Below are positions 10,575 to 22,800 of a DNA stretch of 64,000 bases, one piece after another (positions within the stretch are counted from its first letter, which is position 1; every line of letters begins with the position of its first letter). Source of the DNA: Abelmoschus esculentus. Taxonomy: Eukaryota; Streptophyta; Magnoliopsida; Malvales; Malvaceae. Location: contig JAUCBN010000017.1 in NCBI GenBank assembly GCA_035048815.1, positions 10,474,936-10,538,935 on the forward strand. Reading direction: 5' to 3'. Under the pieces are notes generated by a model. That model was not told the DNA's origin. It saw only the letters and a program-made list of their open reading frames with translations, and made no database searches. A program made the translations under genes and the position numbers.

Positions 10575-13500
10575 CATGCACTCGAAGAGAGGGGTCACTC
10601 ATCGTGACATACACTCAAAGAGAGGGGTTGTCAATCATGGTAGACGCTCTAAGAAAAGGACAGTTCACTATAACATGCACTCGTAGAGGGGTCATCCATC
10701 ACAGCATACGCTCAAAGAGAAGGACCATTAATTATGACATACGCTCGAAGAGAGGGGTCATTCCCCGCGACATACGCTCAAAGAGAGGGATTATTCCCCG
10801 TGACATACGCTCAAAGAGAGGGGTTGTCCATAATGATATATGCTCTAAGAAATGGACCATTAATTATGACATGCACTCAAAGAGATGGGTCATTTATCGC
10901 GACATACGCTCAAAGAGAGGTGTCGTCCATCACGGTATATGCTCAATGAGAGGGACCATTCCCCGTGACATGCACTCTAAGATTCACCGCGACATATGCT
11001 CAAAGAGAAGGGCCGTCCATCACGGTATACGCTCTAAGAAAGGGACCGCTCATTATGACATGCACTCGAAGAGAGGGGTCGTCCATGATGGTATACGCTC
11101 AAAGAGAGGGACCGTTCATAATGACATGCTCTCGAAGAGAGGGGTCATTCATCGCGACATTCAATCAAAGAGACGGGTCGGTCGTTCATCACGGTACACG
11201 CTCAAATAGAGGGAGTGTTCACCATGACATGTACTCGAAGAGAAGTGTCATTCATCACAACATACGCTGAACGAGAGCGGTCGTCCATCACGGTATACGA
11301 TGAAAGAGAGGGATAGTTCACCATGACATGCACTCGAAGAGAGGGGTCATTCATCGCGACATACTCTCAAAGAGAGGGGTCATCCATCACGGTAAACGGT
11401 CGAAGAGAGGGACCATTCACCAAGACATCCACACGAAGAGAGGGGTCATTCATCGCAACATACGCTCAAGGAAAGGGGTCGTCCATCATGGTATATACTC
11501 AAAGAGAGGGATCATTCATTATGTCATACGCTCGAACAGAGGGGTCATTCACCGCGACATACGCTCAAAGAGCGGGTCGTCCATGACGGTATACGCTCTA
11601 AGAAAGGGACCGTTCATTATGACATGCACCTGAAGAGAAGCGTCAATCATTGCGATATACGCTCAAAGAGAGGGTCGTCCATCACGGTATACTCTTAGAG
11701 AGGGGCCGTTCATTATGAGATTTGCTTGAAGAGAGGGGTCGTTCACCGCGATATACGCTCAAAGAGAGGGATTGTCCGTCATGGTATACGCTCTGAGAAA
11801 GGGACCGGTCATGATGACATGCACCCGAAGAGAGGGGTCATTCATCGCGACATATGGTCAAAGAGGGGGGTCGTCCATCACGGCATTCGCTTAAAGAGAG
11901 GGACTATTCACCATGACATGCACTCGAAGAAAGGTATTCATCGCGACATACGCTCAAAGAAAAGGGTCATCGACCACGATATTTTTTTTGAAAGATCATC
12001 TACCATGGTATATGCTCTAAAGAAGGATCATTCATTATGACATGCTCTAAAATAGAGGGGTTATTCGTTGCAACATACGCTTAAAGAGAGGGGTCGTCCA
12101 TCACGGTATAGGCTCAAAGAGAGGGACCGTTCATTATGACATGCACTCGAAGAGAGAGGTTATTCATCACGACATATGCTCAAAGAAAGGGGTCATCGAC
12201 CATGGTATACGCTCTAAGTGAGGGATCGTTCATTATGACATGCACTCGAAGAGAGGGGTTATTCATCGCGAGATACGCCTAAAGAGATGGGTCGTTCATC
12301 ACGGTATACGGTCAAAGAGAGGTATAGTTCATTATGACATACGCTCGAAGAGATGGGTCATTCAACGCAAAACATGGTGAAGGAGAGGGCCTTTTCATTA
12401 CGACATGCGCTCATAGACATGGGCCATTCATTATAAGAAAGGGCCCGTTCTAAGAAAGGGACGGTTTATTATAACATGCACTCGAAGAGAGGGGTCATTC
12501 ATTGTAACATATGCTGAAAGAGAGGGGTCGTCATGTCGGTATACGCTCAAAGAGAGGGACCATTCATTATGAGATGCACTCGAAAAGAGTGGTCAATCAA
12601 CGCGACATACCCTCAAAGAGAGGGGTTGTCCATCACGGTATACGCTCAAAGAGAGGGACCGTTCGCCATGACATGCACTCGAAGAGAGGGGTCATTCATC
12701 GCGACATACGCTCAAAGAGAGGGGTCGTCCATCACGGCATACGCTCAAACAGAGGAATTGTTCATTATGACATGCGCTTGAAGAGAGGAGTCATTCACCG
12801 CGACATACGTTCATAGAGTGGGGTCATCCATCATGAAATACGCTCTAAGAATGGGACCGTTTATTCTAACATGCACCGAAGGGAGGGGTCATTCATCGTG
12901 ACATACACTCAAAGAGAGGGATCGTCCATGACGGTATACGCTCAGAGAGAGAGACCGTTCATTATGACATGGACTCGAAGAGAGGGGTCATTCATCACGA
13001 CATACGTTCAAAGAGTGGCGTCGTCCATCACTGTATACGCTCAAAGAGAGTGACTGTTCACCATGACATGCACTTGAAGAGACGAGTCATTCATTGCGTC
13101 ATACGCTCAAAGAGAGGGGTCGTCCATCATAGTATACGCTCAAAGAGAGGGACCGTTCATTATGACATGCACTCGAAGAGAGGGGTCAATCATCGCGATG
13201 TACGCTCAAAGAGAGGGGTTGTCCATCACTGTATACGCTCAAAGAGAGGGACCGTTCACCATGACATCCACTCGAAGAGAGGGGTTATTCATCGCGACAT
13301 ATGCTCTAAGAGAGGGGTCGTCCATCACGATATACGCTCTAAGAAAGGGACATTTTATAATGAAATGCAGTTGAAGGGAGAGACATTTCATCGAGACATA
13401 CGCTCAAACAGAAGGATCGTCCATCATTGTATACGCTTTAAGAAAGGGACCGTTCACCATGACATGAATCAAAGAGAGGAGTCATTCATCGCAACATATG

Positions 13501-16500
13501 CTCAAAGAGAGGGGTCATCGATCACGGTATACGCTCAAAGAGAGGGATCGTTCATTATAACATACGCTTGAAGAGAGGGATCATTCATCTCCACATACGT
13601 TCAAAGAGAAGGGTCGTCCATCATGGTATACACTCCTAGAAAGGGACCGTTTACCATGACATGCATTCAAAGAGAAGAGTCATTCATCGCAACATGCGCT
13701 CAAAGAGAGGGGTCATCGATCATGCTATACGCTCAAATAGAGGGACCTTTCATTATGACATGCACTAGATGAGTAGGGTCATTCATTGTGAGTTACGCTC
13801 AAAGAGAGGGGTCGTCCATCACGGCATACGCTTAAAGAGATGGATTGTTCACCTTGACATGCATTCGAAGAAGAGGGGTTATTCATCGCGACATACGCTC
13901 AAAGAGAGAAGTTGTTCATCACGCTATATGCTCAAAGAGAGGAACTATTCATTATGACACACGCTCGAAGAGATGGGTCGTAAACCGCGACATACACTAA
14001 AAGAGCAGGGTCAGTGATCATGGTATACGCTCTAAGAATTCATTATGACATATACTCGAAGAGCGGGGTCATTCTTCGAGACATACGCTCAAAGAGAGGG
14101 TTCGTCCTGACGGTATACGCTCAAAGAGAGGGACCGTTCATTATGACATGCACTTGAAGAGGGGTTATTCATCGCAACATACACTCAAAGATAAAGGTCA
14201 TCGACCATGATATTTTTTTTTGAAAGAGCATCGACCATGGTATACGCTCTAAAGAAGGACCGTTCATTATGACATGCTCTAAAATAGAGGGGTTATTCAT
14301 CGCAACATACGCTTAAAGAGAGGGGTCGTCCATCACGGTATAGGCTCAAAGAGAGAGACCGTTCATTATAACATGCACTCGAAGATAGGGGTCATTCATC
14401 GCGACATACGCTCAGAGAAAGGGGTCATCGACCACGGTATACACTCTAAGAGAGGGACTATTCATTATGACATGAACTCGAAGAGAGGGGTTATTCATCG
14501 CGACATACGCTTAAAGAGAGGGGTCGTTCATCATGGTATACGGTCAAAGAGAGGGACAGTTCATTATGATATATGCTCAAAGAGATGGGTTATTCACCGC
14601 AAAACACGCTGAAAGAGAGGCTCGTTCATTACGACATGCGCTTGTAGAAATAGGTCATTCAGTATATGAAAGGGCCCGTTCTAAGAAAGGGACGGTTTAT
14701 TATAACATGCACTCGACGTGAGGGGTCATTCATTGCAACATATGTTGAAAGAGAGGGGTCGTCCATCACAGTATACGCTCAAAGAGAGGGACCATTCATT
14801 ATGACATGCACTCGAGGAAAGGGGTTAATCATCGCAACATACGCTCAAAGAGAGAGGTTGTCCATCACGGTATACGCTCAAAGAGAGGGACCGTTCACCA
14901 TGACATGCACTCAAAGAGAGGGGTTCATCGCGACATACGCTCAAAGAGAGGGGTCATCCATCACGGCATACACTCAAAGAGAGGAATCGTTCATTATGAC
15001 ATACGCTTGAAGAGAGGAGTCATTCACCGTGATATACGTTCATAGAGAGGGGTCCATCGATCACGGAATACGCTCCAAGAATGGGACCGTTTATTCTAAC
15101 ATGCACTCGAAGGGATGTGTCATTCATCGTGACATACACTCAAAGAGAAGGATTGTCCATGACGGTATACGCTCACAAAGAGAAAGACCGTTCATTATGA
15201 CATGGACTCGAAGAGAGGGGTCATTCATCGCGAAATATGTTCAAAGAGAGGCGTCGTACACCATGAAATGCACTCGAAGAGAGAGGTCATTCATCATGAC
15301 ATACGCTTAAAGAGAGGGGTCGTCCATCACAGTATACACTCAAAGAGAGGGATCGTTAATTATGACATACTCTTGAAGAGAAGGGTCATTCACCGCGACA
15401 TAGGCACAAAGAGAGCGATCATCTTTCACGATATATGCTCTAAGAAAGGGACATTTCATAATGACATGCAGTCGAAGGGTGAGGCATTTCATTGCGACAT
15501 ACGCTCAAAGAGAATGGTCGTCCATCACGGTATACGCTTTAAGAAAGGGACCGTTCACCATGACATGCAATCAAAGAGAGGGGTCAGTCATCGCAACATA
15601 CGCTCAAAGAGAGGGGTCATCGATCACGGTATACGCTCAAAGAGAGGGATCGTTCATTATAACATACTTGAAGAGAGGGGTCATTCATCTCGACATACGT
15701 TCAAATAGAAGGGTCGTCCGTCACGGTATACAGTCTTAGAAAGGGACCATTCACCATGACAAGCACTCAAAGAGAAGTGCCATTCATCGCAACAAACGCT
15801 CAAAGAGAGGGAACGTTGATTATGACATGCACTCGAAGAGTGGAGTCATTCATCACGACATACGCTCAAAGAGTGCAGCGTCCATCGTGGTATACACTTA
15901 AAGAGAGGGTCCGTTCATTATCACATGCTCTAAAAGAGAGGGTGGTTATTCATCGCAACATACGCTTAAAGAGAGAGGTCATCCATCACAGTATACGCTC
16001 AAAGGGAGGGACCATTTATTATGACATTCATCGTGACATACGCTCAAGGAGAGGGGTCATCCATCACGACATATGCTCAAAGAGAATGGCCGCTCAATAT
16101 GACAAACGCTCGAAGAGAGGGGTCATTCACCACGACAAACTCTCAAAGATAGGCGACGTCCATCATGGTATACGCTCTAAGAAAAGGCTGGTTCAATATG
16201 ATATGCACTTGTTGAGAGGGGTCATTTATCGCGACATACGCTCAAAGAGAAGGGTGGTCCAGCACGGTTTACGTTGTAAGAAAGGGATGGTTCATTCTGA
16301 CATGCACTCGAAGAGAGGGATCATTAACGTGACAAACGCTTAAAGAGGGGTCGTCCAGCACGGTATACGCACAAAGAGAGGGACCGTACACCATGAAATG
16401 CACACGAAGAGAGAGGTCATTCATCATGACTTACGCTCAAAGAGAGTGGTCGTCCATCACGGTATACACTCAAAGAGAGGGACAGTTAATTATGACATAC

Positions 16501-16533
16501 GCTTGAAGAGAGGGGTCATTCACCGCGACATAG
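10575..16533 (+). repeat. 33-bp satellite array S3 with a 2.2-kb super-repeat
   Basis: Nearly 6 kb of A-B-C monomers. ORFs up to 233 codons (10508-11209) and 200 codons (12969-13571) are periodic 11-mers such as SKRGVVHHGIR or, one frame on, AQREGSSITVY. A distinctive segment with gatatttttttt (11979-11990), a gctctaaaatagagg monomer and gggcccgttctaagaaaggg (12441) recurs at 14211, 14275 and 14672. This gives a second period of about 2.23 kb. Confidence 0.97.
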
Positions 16534-18030
16534 TGATACGATCACAACCAACAATGAATCAGAAGAATTTCCTATTGGACCTATGACTCGTGCTAAAACC
16601 AAGAAATTTCAAGAGGCCATGGGAAATTTATTTATTCAAGGCTGGAAATTAGAGAATGCAACACCAACTATGTTGGAACAATACAACCTCCTACTTGTGC
16701 ATGAGTTTGCATGAGTTCTTTCTTAAGTTTTTAAATTTAATTTCAGCATGTTTGCATGAATAAATAATGCTTGATATTCATTTAAGCATGTTAGTTCAAT
16801 TAAGTTCATTAGTTTAATTAATGCATGATAGTTCACTTAAAGCATGTTAGTTTTCTTATGTTTATGAGTTCATTTAGTGTGTGGATTAATTAATTAAACT
16901 AGATCATTCAATGTAACTAGTTTCATTAATTAAACTAGCTCATTAAATATGTTTCATGCATTCACTTTTATTTTATTGAATAAAGTTGTTATCTAATGGT
17001 TGCTTATATTTTCATCTAGGGTATTCATTTGGGATCAAATGGTTGATCAGTTTCAAGACATTCAAGGGAGATTTACACACCACTTAAAGGCTTTCAGTTT
17101 CAGCAAGAAAACAATGCATTGAAGAGCTCCTAAATACACCACTTAAAGAGGCACTTAAAGACTACTTAAGAGCTACTTAATCCTCCATAAAGCTTATCAG
17201 TTTTTAACAGAGAACACATGCAATGAAAGCCTTCATTATCAACACTTAAGGGAGAGTAAAGGCAAGAATTAAAGCAACACTTAAGGAGGGAGTTCAAGGA
17301 ATATCAGTCAACTTGTTCGCCATTTTTGGATTGGATACGAGCATATTTGAGTCTTGACGTCTTCTTGAAACTTATTCCTCTATTTCTTAGCTTTCCAACG
17401 CACTTTGAATCACCTCAATCCGATATCAGGAGCTTAATATATGATTAAATTAGTGAAGACAGTGCATGCTGGAAATTCAGTACGGGAATAGTCACAAGAT
17501 GCTTGTTCAACAAATTCAAGAGGCCATTCAAGTGCTGAATTCAATGCTTTATCAACAGCCCATTAAAGGAGGATGAATGACAACTTAATCAAGTTCATTA
17601 GCCCAAGAGTTTCTCCATGTGGATGATATGTATGTCTACATTCATCTTACGAATGTCCACATTCATCCTTGTTAGATCAAACCTTTTTGGCTGTCAATTG
17701 GTGATAGGATAACCTACAAATTAATAGGCCTTTAACACCAGAATAATGAGTCTTTAATCTTTGTCTAGGCTAATCAATTTTTTGTTGTCTTACACCTATA
17801 AATAGACACTCATTTCATTGTAAAAGGAACAACTTTTGGCATATATTAATTAAACTTTGAGAGTGTTCTCTTTTATAGTTCTTTTTGAACTTTATCGGCT
17901 TGCAAGATTGTTCTTGTGGCATTAATCTCTTTTCATTTTTTTTTATATTTTTGGTTCCTAGTTCATATACTTATCACTTAATTACTTGCGACGTGTACAC
18001 TGCACAGTTGCGCTATTATTACACGCATCA
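16534..18030 (+). mobile_element. LTR-B2, solo LTR inside the satellite
   Basis: Starts TGATACGATCACAACC and ends acgcatca, with satellite on both sides (left gacata plus g, right acatgcactcg), so the flanks share acat in the same satellite phase. It is nearly identical to 35636-37130, including the polyprotein tail FPIGPMTRAKTKKF, but lacks 69 bp between two copies of atggctgatc (36142 and 36211 in the other copy). The last ~60 bp before the CA end does not match the 37441 copy well. Confidence 0.82.
17797..17804 (+). promoter_or_regulatory. TATA box of LTR-B2
   Basis: tataaata within cacctataaatagac, at the same place as the TATA box at 36969 in LTR-B4. Likely the retroelement promoter. 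Confidence 0.6.
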
Positions 18031-18635
18031 ACATGCACTCGAAGAGATGAGTCAATTATTGCGACATACGCTCCAATAGAGGGGTCGTCCATCACAGTGT
18101 ACGCTCTAAGAAAGGAACCATTAATTATGACAAGCACACAAAGAGAGGAGTCATTAATCACGACTTACGCTCGAAGAGAGGGGTTGTCCATCATGGTATA
18201 CGCTCAAATAGAGGTATCGTTCACCAATACATGCACTTGAAGAGAAGTGTTAGTCATCGCAACATACGAACAGACAGGGGTCATCGATCACGGTATACGC
18301 TCCAAGAGAGGGACCGTTCATTAAGACATGCATTCGAAGAGAGGTGTCATTCTTCGCGACATACGCTCAAAGAGAGGGGTCATCCATCACGGTACACGTT
18401 CAAAGAGAGAGACTATTCATCTTGGCATGCACTCGAAGAGAGGGGTCATTCGTCGCGACATACGCTCAGAGAGAGCGGTCGTCCATCACCGTTCATTATG
18501 ATATGCACTTGAAGAGAGGGGTCATCCATCATCGTTCATTATGATATGCACTCGAAGAGAGGGGTCAATCATCGTGACATATGCTCAAAGAGAGGGGTCG
18601 TCCACCACGGTACGCTCCATGAGAGGGGTCATCCC

Positions 18636-18725
18636 CACTTTTCGAGTGCATGTCATAAGGAACGGTCCATTTCATAATGAACGGTCCATTTCATAATGAA
18701 CGGTCCATGTCTTTGAGGGTATTCT
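18636..18725 (-). repeat. Inverted satellite patch with triplicated 19-mer
   Basis: Within S4 the strand switches: ttcgagtgcatgtcat is the reverse complement of the A/B monomer boundary. It is followed by three copies of a 19-bp unit built on aacggtccatttcataatg, then ctttgagggtattc, before forward monomers resume. The only orientation switch I found inside the arrays. Confidence 0.85.
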
Positions 18726-19730
18726 CAAAGAGTGGGGTATACGCTTTCATCCATTCACCGATCATGGTATACGCTCAAAGAGAGGATCGTTCCTTATGAC
18801 ATGCACTCGAAGAGTGGGGTCATTATTCACGATATACGCTCAAAGTGCGGCGGCGGCCATCAGGTATACCCTCAAAGACATGGACCGTTCATTATGAAAT
18901 GCTATCGAAGAGAGTGGTCATTCATTGCAACATAGCTCCATAAGAGGGGTCATCCATCACAGTATACGCTCAAAGAGAGGGACCGTTCATTATGACATGC
19001 ACTCAAAAATAGAGATTATTCATCGGGACATACGCTCAAAGAGGGACCATTAATTATGACATACGCTCGAAGAGATTGGGCATTCAACGCGACATATGCT
19101 TAAAGAGCGGGGTCCGTCATCACGGTATACGTTCTTAGAAAGGACCCGTTGATTAGGACTTGCACTCGTAGAGTGGGATCATTCATAGCAACATAGGATC
19201 AAAAAGAAAGGTCTTCCATCACGGTATATGCTCAAAGAGAGTGACCATACATTATGACATACGATGCTCGAACAAAGGGGTCATTCATCGCGACATACGC
19301 TCAAAGAGTGGGACCACCGTTCAATATGACATGCACTCGAAGATAAGGGTCATTCATCGAGACATACGCTCAAAGAGAAGGATTGTCCATCATGGCATAT
19401 GCTCAAAGACTGGAATAGTTCATTACGACATATGCTCGAAGAGGAGCGTTATTCACCGCGACATAGGCTGAAATAGAGGGGTCATCCATCATGGTATATG
19501 CACTAAGAATGTGACCGTTCATTATGACATGCACTCGAAGATAGGGGTCATTCATTGTGACATACGCTCAAAGAGAGGGATCATCCTTCTTGGTATTCTC
19601 TCAAAGAGAGGGATCGTTCATTATGTCATACGCTTGAAGAGAGGGGTCATTCACCACGACATATGCTCAAAGATTGGGGTCGTCCGTCACGGTATACGCT
19701 CTAAGAAAGGGACATTTCATTATGACATAC

Positions 19731-19862
19731 ACTCGAAGAAAGGGGTATTTCATCGCGACATACGCTCAAAGAGAAGGGTCGTCCATCACGGTATACACTC
19801 GAAGAAAGGGGTATTTCATCGCGACATACGCTCAAAGAGAAGGGTCGTCCATCACGGTATAC
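19731..19862 (+). repeat. Exact 66-bp tandem duplication in S4
   Basis: Positions 19731-19796 and 19797-19862 are identical, each a B plus C monomer pair starting actcgaagaaagggg. Other neighbouring monomers differ at many sites, so this is a recent unequal exchange. Confidence 0.9.
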
Positions 19863-22800
19863 GCTCTAAGAAAGGGACCGTTCACCATAATAAGCACTCA
19901 AAGAGAGTGGTCATTCATCACGACATACGCTCAAAGAGAGGGGTCGTCCATTGCGGCATGCACTCAAAAAGAGAGACCGTTCATTATGACTTGCACTCGA
20001 ATATAGGGGTCATTGATCGCGACATACGCTCAAAGAACGGGGTCATCCATAACGGCATACGCTCAAAGAGATGGACTGTTCATTATGAGATACGCTCAAA
20101 GAGGGGTCATTCACCGTGACATACACTCAAAAAGAGGGTCATCTATCACGGTATACGCTCTAAGAAAGGGACCGTTCATAATGACATGCACTCGAAGAGA
20201 GGGGTTGTACATGACAGTATACGCTCAAAGAAAAGGATCGTTCATTATGACATGCACTCTAACAGTGGGGTCATTCAATGCGACACACGCTCAAAGAGAG
20301 GGGTTGTCCATCACGGTATATGTTGCAAGAAAGGGACTGTTCATGATGACATGCACTCGAATAGAGGGCTCATTCTTCGTGACATACGCTCAAAGAGTGG
20401 GGTCGTCCAAGACGGTATACGGTCAAAGAGATGGACCGTTCATTATGACAAGCACTGGAAGAGAGGGGTCACTCATCGCGACATAAGCTCAAAGAGAGGA
20501 GTCGTCCATCACGGTATACGCTCATGGAGAGGGACCGTTCACCATGACATGCACTCGAAGAGAGGGGTCATTCATCGCGATATACGCTCAATGAGTGGGG
20601 TTGTCCATCACGGCAAACGCTCAAAGAGAACAATCATTCATTATGACATACGCTTGAAAAGAGTTGCCATTCACTGCGACATACGCTCAAAGAGAGGGGT
20701 CGTCCATCCCGGTATATGCTCTCAGAATAGGACCGTACATTATGACATGCACTCGAAGAGAGGGTTCATTTATCGCGACATACGCTTAAAGAGAGGGGTC
20801 GTCCATCACAGTATACTCTCAAAGAGAAGGACCGTTCATTATGACATATGCTCGAAGAGAGGGGTCATTCACCCCGATATACGTTCAAAGAGAGAAGTCA
20901 TTCATCATGGTATACGCTCTAAGAAAGGGAACGTTCTATATGACATGCACTCGAAGAGAGGTATCATTCATCGAGTCATACGCTCAAACAGAGGGATCAT
21001 CCATCATAGTATACGCTCAAAGATAGGGATCGTTCAATATGACATGCACTCGAAGATAAGGTTCATTCATCGTGACATACGCTCAAACAGAGGGGTCATC
21101 TATCACTACACCCGCTCATAGAGAGAGACCGTTCATTATGATATATGCTCGGAGAGAGGGGTCATTCACCGCGATATACGCTCAAAGAGATGGGTTATCC
21201 ATCACGGTATACGCTCTAAGAAAGGGACCGTTCATTATGATATGCACTCGAAGAGAGGGCTCATTCTTTGCGACAAACGCTGAAAGAGATGGGTCGTCCT
21301 TAACGTTATACGCTCAAAAGGAGGGACCGTTCATTATGAAATACACTCGAAGAGAGGGGTCACTCATCGCGACATGCACTCAAAAAGAGGGGTCATCCAT
21401 CATGGTATACGCACATTGAGAGGGACCGCTCACCATGACATTCACTCGAAGGGAGGGGTCATTCATCGCGACATACGCTCAAAGAGAGGGGTCGTCCATC
21501 ACGATATACACTCAAAGAGAGAGACCGTTCACCCTGACATGCACATGAAGAGATGGGTCATTTATCGCAATATACTCTCAAAGAAATGGGTCATCGGCCA
21601 CCGTATACGCTCTATGAGAAGGACTGTTCAATATGATATGCACTCGAAGAGAGATGTTATTTATTACGATATACGCTTAATGAGATGGGTTGTGCATCAC
21701 GGTATACACTCAAATAGATGGACTGGTCATTATGATATGTACTTGAAGAGAGGGGTCACTCATCGCCACATGTGCTCAAAGAAAGGGATCTCCCATCACG
21801 GTATACACTCAAAGAGAGGGACCGTTCATTATGACATGTGCTCAAAGAGATGGGTCATTCACCGTGATATACGCTTAAAGAGCGGGGTCAGTCATCACAG
21901 TATATGCTCTAAAAAATGGCTCGTTTCATTATGACATGCACTCGAAGATAAAGTTAATTCATCGCGACATACGCTCAAAGAGAGGGGTCATCTATCACAG
22001 CACCCGCTCACAGAGATGGACCGTTCATTATGACATATGCTCGAAGAGAGTGGCATTCTCTGCAACATACGCTCAAATAGAGGGGTCATCCATCACGGTA
22101 TACGCTCTAAGAAAGGGACCGTTCATTATGACAAACACTCAAAGAGAGGGGTCATCCATCACAGTATACGCTCAAAGAGAGGGATCATTCATTATGACAT
22201 GCACACGAAGATAAGACTCATTAATCACGACATAGTATAAAAAGATGGGTCATCTATCACGGCACCTGCTCACAGAGAGGGACCGTTCATTATGATATGC
22301 ACTCAAAGAGAGGGGTCATTTATCGCAACACAAGATCAGAGAGAGGGGTCGTCCATGACGGTATACGCTCGTTCATTATGACATGAACTCGAAGAGAGAG
22401 GTTATTCATCGCGACGTACGATCAAAGAGCGGGGTCAACCATCAAGGTACACGCTCTAAGGAAAGGGCGGTTTATTATAACATGCACTCAAAGAGAGGGG
22501 TCATTCATCGCGACATACACCCAAAGAGAGGGGTCATCCATCACAATATACGTTCAATGACAGAGGTCGTTCAACATGACATGCACACGAAGAGAGGGGT
22601 CGTTCATTGCAACATACACTCAGGGGTCATCAATCACGGTATACGCTCAAATAGATGGCCCGTTCATTATAACATGCACTCGAAGAGAGGGGTCATTCAT
22701 CGCAACGTATGCTCAATGAGATATGTCGTCCAGCACGGTATACGCTCAAAGAGAAGGACCGTTCACCAAGACATGCACTCGAAGAGAGGGGTCATTAATC

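Noticed and set aside
12500..12816. Recurrent VIHRDI peptides resembling the kinase catalytic HRD motif
   Set aside because: The match is only a few residues in an 11-residue repeat with no other kinase subdomain, and it is out of frame in neighbouring ORFs.
10575..16533. CRISPR-like direct repeats
   Set aside because: Monomers abut head to tail with no unique spacers, no cas-like genes are present, and the context is a plant genome.
20186..21121. A 311-codon ORF of basic 11-residue repeats as a repeat protein gene
   Set aside because: Other forward frames of the same DNA are also open, and ORF ends fall where monomers mutate. The frame follows from the 33-bp period and not from visible coding constraint.
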